Assembly: GCF_024347475.1 (NCBI RefSeq)
Contig: NZ_AP025488.1
Coordinates: 496,001-560,000 of the forward strand
DNA from: Vibrio fortis
GTDB lineage: Bacteria > Pseudomonadota > Gammaproteobacteria > Enterobacterales > Vibrionaceae
Direction: 5' to 3'
Length of the DNA: 64,000 bases
The notes beneath the pieces are model-generated. The model did not search any database and had not been told where the DNA came from. It worked only from the letters and a program-made list of their open reading frames with translations. Below, one piece after another: positions 62,413-64,000 of the stretch. The first letter of the stretch is position 1; each line of letters starts with the position of its first letter. The translations under genes and the position numbers were made by a program.

Positions 62413-62615
62413 GAGCGTGTTTCGATAGCGGTAACGGTGTTTGAATTAGGACGTTGAGTATCATAACAAGAGGGTTTGTTGTCTGGCGTAATGGCGTGTA
62501 AGCGAGGTAAGGGAAGTTAAGCCATAGAGTTTTGGCAAAATAATTCACATAGAAAAGGCATGACTGATTTGAATGAGATAATGGTTCTGTATTCACTTAG
62601 TTTTCAGTATCTATG

Positions 62616-62645
62616 CAAAAAGCCACCAGTTTTATGCTGGTGGCT
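62616..62645 (-). terminator. Minus-strand terminator without an upstream gene
   Basis: AGCCACCAG / CTGGTGGCT: perfect 9-bp arms with a 7-nt loop, then T5 on the minus strand. The only minus-strand sequence upstream is the region in front of the TonB receptor. Confidence 0.6.
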
Positions 62646-62762
62646 ACCTATTTCTAGGGTTTTTCGAAATATTCAGTTCAATAAACAAGAGTTCAGTGAA
62701 CTTTGATGAATACTATATTCCACACTCATAAAAATAAAGAATAGAAAAGTAAAGAATGTAAA

Positions 62763-62777
62763 TGAGATGAATTATCA
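62763..62777. promoter_or_regulatory. Fur-like box upstream of the TonB-dependent receptor
   Basis: TGAGATGAATTATCA matches the Fur 7-1-7 consensus at 12 of 14 fixed positions and lies 58 bp before the receptor start. Confidence 0.6.
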
Positions 62778-62834
62778 TTCGCATCGTGTATTATGCACCG
62801 CTCTTGTTGTTGTTTATAAAATATAAGTACCATT

Positions 62835-64000
62835 ATGAAACTGAAGTCACTTTCTGCAGCGGTTATTGTTGCACTCGCCTCTTTTTCTGCCCAATCAGCA
62901 GATGAAACCATTGTTGTTGTCGGTTCAGCCCTAGATCAACACGTTCAGACTGAGATCAACTCAGAGACTCTAGAACAGAAACAAGCGTCAGATATCAAAG
63001 ATGTTCTAAATACCATGCCGAGCGTAACGGCTGATGGCAACGCGCGTTACTCTCGTAAAGTCTTCATCCGTGGTATGGAAGATAAATTCTCGGTCGTAAC
63101 CATTGATGGTGCACGTCAAGAAGGTCAGCTTTTCCACCACTCGGGCGATCAAACCTTTGACCCTGCAATGCTAAAATCAGCGGAAATTACTCTAGGCGGC
63201 AACTCTGTACTTTCTGGTGCTGGTGCGATTAACGGCTCATTCAGCTACGAAACAAAAGATCCGAGTGATTTACTACGTGGTGACGAAACGATTGGCGCAC
63301 GCGTTAAGACGGGCTATCAAACGGCTTACGAGCGTTTCACAACTAACGTGGCGGTTTACGCGAAACTGAACGACAAGCTTCAGTTCATGGGTATCGCTAA
63401 CTACTCTGAAGACGGTGACTTACATATCCCAGGTGAGGACGATGTTACATCTAAGCAAGGTGAACTAAAGTCTGGTTTGGCGAAAGTGGTATTTATTCCA
63501 AATGACGCGAACGAATTTAAGCTGACGTTCAATAAATACGAAGATGGTGGTAAGCGTCAGTTATCAGGCGAAAAAGCAGGCGCGCTATATGCAGATAATG
63601 AGCACAACTATCATGCAATCAGCCGTGACACAGTGACATTGAACCACCACTATGACAACGGCAGTGATCTTATAAACCTTAAGACAGACCTATACTACAA
63701 TCGCCAGTACATGGACCGTGACGCTCTAACTGAAGATTATGGTAATTGGGACAATTCATCAGGCAGTTGGGTGTTTACTAAAGACGGCGAACTGTCCATT
63801 CCAGATCGTGAATACAATGTGACGACCATTGGTGGTGATATCCGCAACATCTCATGGGTAGGTGAGCACGAGCTGACTTATGGTGTTGAAGGCTATAAAG
63901 CGAAACAGTGGATTGATTCTGGTCTCGGTACTTACACATCTGGCTCAAAAGCGGGTGAAACTAAAAACTACGACATGGATGGTGGCACAGTTACCGCTTA
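62835..64000 (+). CDS. TonB-dependent receptor (heme/hemoglobin receptor-like), 5' part
   Basis: The gene starts at an ATG at 62835 and runs beyond the window, so about 388 residues are seen. It begins with a signal peptide (MKLKSLSAAVIVALASFSAQSA), then TonB box DETIVVVGSA. The plug carries VLNTMPSVTADGNARYSRKV, FIRGMEDKFSVVTIDGARQEGQ and GAGAINGSFSYETKDPSDLL, whose 'DGARQ...HSGD' pattern is like heme/hemoglobin-type receptors. The rest is beta-barrel strands. A Fur-like box precedes it. The true ligand cannot be read from the partial sequence. Confidence 0.85.
   Translation, partial: MKLKSLSAAVIVALASFSAQSADETIVVVGSALDQHVQTEINSETLEQKQASDIKDVLNTMPSVTADGNARYSRKVFIRGMEDKFSVVTIDGARQEGQLFHHSGDQTFDPAMLKSAEITLGGNSVLSGAGAINGSFSYETKDPSDLLRGDETIGARVKTGYQTAYERFTTNVAVYAKLNDKLQFMGIANYSEDGDLHIPGEDDVTSKQGELKSGLAKVVFIPNDANEFKLTFNKYEDGGKRQLSGEKAGALYADNEHNYHAISRDTVTLNHHYDNGSDLINLKTDLYYNRQYMDRDALTEDYGNWDNSSGSWVFTKDGELSIPDREYNVTTIGGDIRNISWVGEHELTYGVEGYKAKQWIDSGLGTYTSGSKAGETKNYDMDGGTVTA

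Larger units (their letters stand above)
62413..62834. other. Intergenic region between the zinc-ribbon gene and the TonB receptor
   Basis: No gene is seen. It has a minus-strand terminator hairpin at 62616-62645 with no gene upstream of it on that strand, and a Fur-like box at 62763. A short palindrome, AGTTCACTGAACT, lies near 62690. Confidence 0.5.

Noticed and set aside
62646-62760. RyhB homologue opposite the TonB receptor
   Set aside because: The conserved RyhB core was not seen in the reverse complement; only a terminator and Fur-like box support an RNA.
1-64000. CRISPR arrays, prophage, insertion sequences, tRNA or rRNA genes
   Set aside because: No regularly spaced repeats, integrase or transposase, or RNA-gene signatures were found while reading the window.

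Overview
The window looks like an accessory-rich stretch of a Vibrio chromosome. The GC content is moderate, the genes carry Vibrio-type orthologues (an aerobactin uptake cluster with a GntR regulator, YdcH-type and other small Vibrio proteins), and most genes sit in compact divergent or convergent units bounded by strong stem-loop terminators. I see no rRNA, tRNA, insertion sequence, prophage or CRISPR. Replicon and species cannot be fixed from the sequence.

Region 1 (1-7 kb): the 5' part of a DHFR-like reductase divergent from its likely TetR regulator with a perfect operator between them, an ABC-F ATPase, and a phospholipase D lipoprotein. Region 2 (4.6-13.3 kb): a Fur-type iron island with receptor iutA, regulator iutR, importer vatCDB and a divergent MFS protein. 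It takes up aerobactin-type siderophore but shows no biosynthesis genes. Region 3 (13.5-17 kb): a 38-residue lipoprotein, a radical SAM protein, a YdcH-like protein, a LysR regulator and an SDR oxidoreductase. Region 4 (17.2-22.5 kb): glycerol utilisation, glpF-glpK-glpR-glpD, all on the minus strand.

Region 5 (23-30.2 kb) is a run of regulator/target pairs: LysR/PACE efflux, ArsR/Acr3, TetR/HPP membrane protein and SoxR/MFS. Each regulator lies beside its probable target, and clear palindromic operators are visible in three of the four. Region 6 (30.3-35.7 kb) holds a FrnE-like DsbA-family protein, a YcaQ-type DNA glycosylase, a LysR-controlled monooxygenase/Gfo-Idh pair, and three small genes I do not recognise.

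Region 7 (35.7-58.8 kb) is the metabolic core, with two complete, independently regulated routes into 3-keto-L-gulonate-6-phosphate. The first is ula: ulaG and ulaR on minus, ulaA(B)-ulaC-ulaF-phosphatase-ulaD-ulaE on plus. It imports L-ascorbate by the PTS. The second is a yia/sgb operon on minus (yiaK-yiaM-yiaN-yiaO-sgbE-phosphatase-yiaL-lyxK-sgbH-yiaJ-sgbU-small protein-FHS transporter). It imports 2,3-diketo-L-gulonate by a TRAP transporter, reduces it and phosphorylates it. Both converge on D-xylulose 5-phosphate through paralogous decarboxylase, 3-epimerase and 4-epimerase sets, and both carry a YbhA-like HAD phosphatase not required by the textbook pathway. A ribulose-phosphate epimerase with a second HAD phosphatase lies between them, and a glycerate kinase diverges from the yia operon across two IclR-type boxes.

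Region 8 (58.9-64 kb): a patatin-like phospholipase, D-lactate dehydrogenase, a ferredoxin-NADP reductase behind a Fur-like box, a small zinc-ribbon protein, and the start of a second TonB-dependent receptor behind another Fur-like box.
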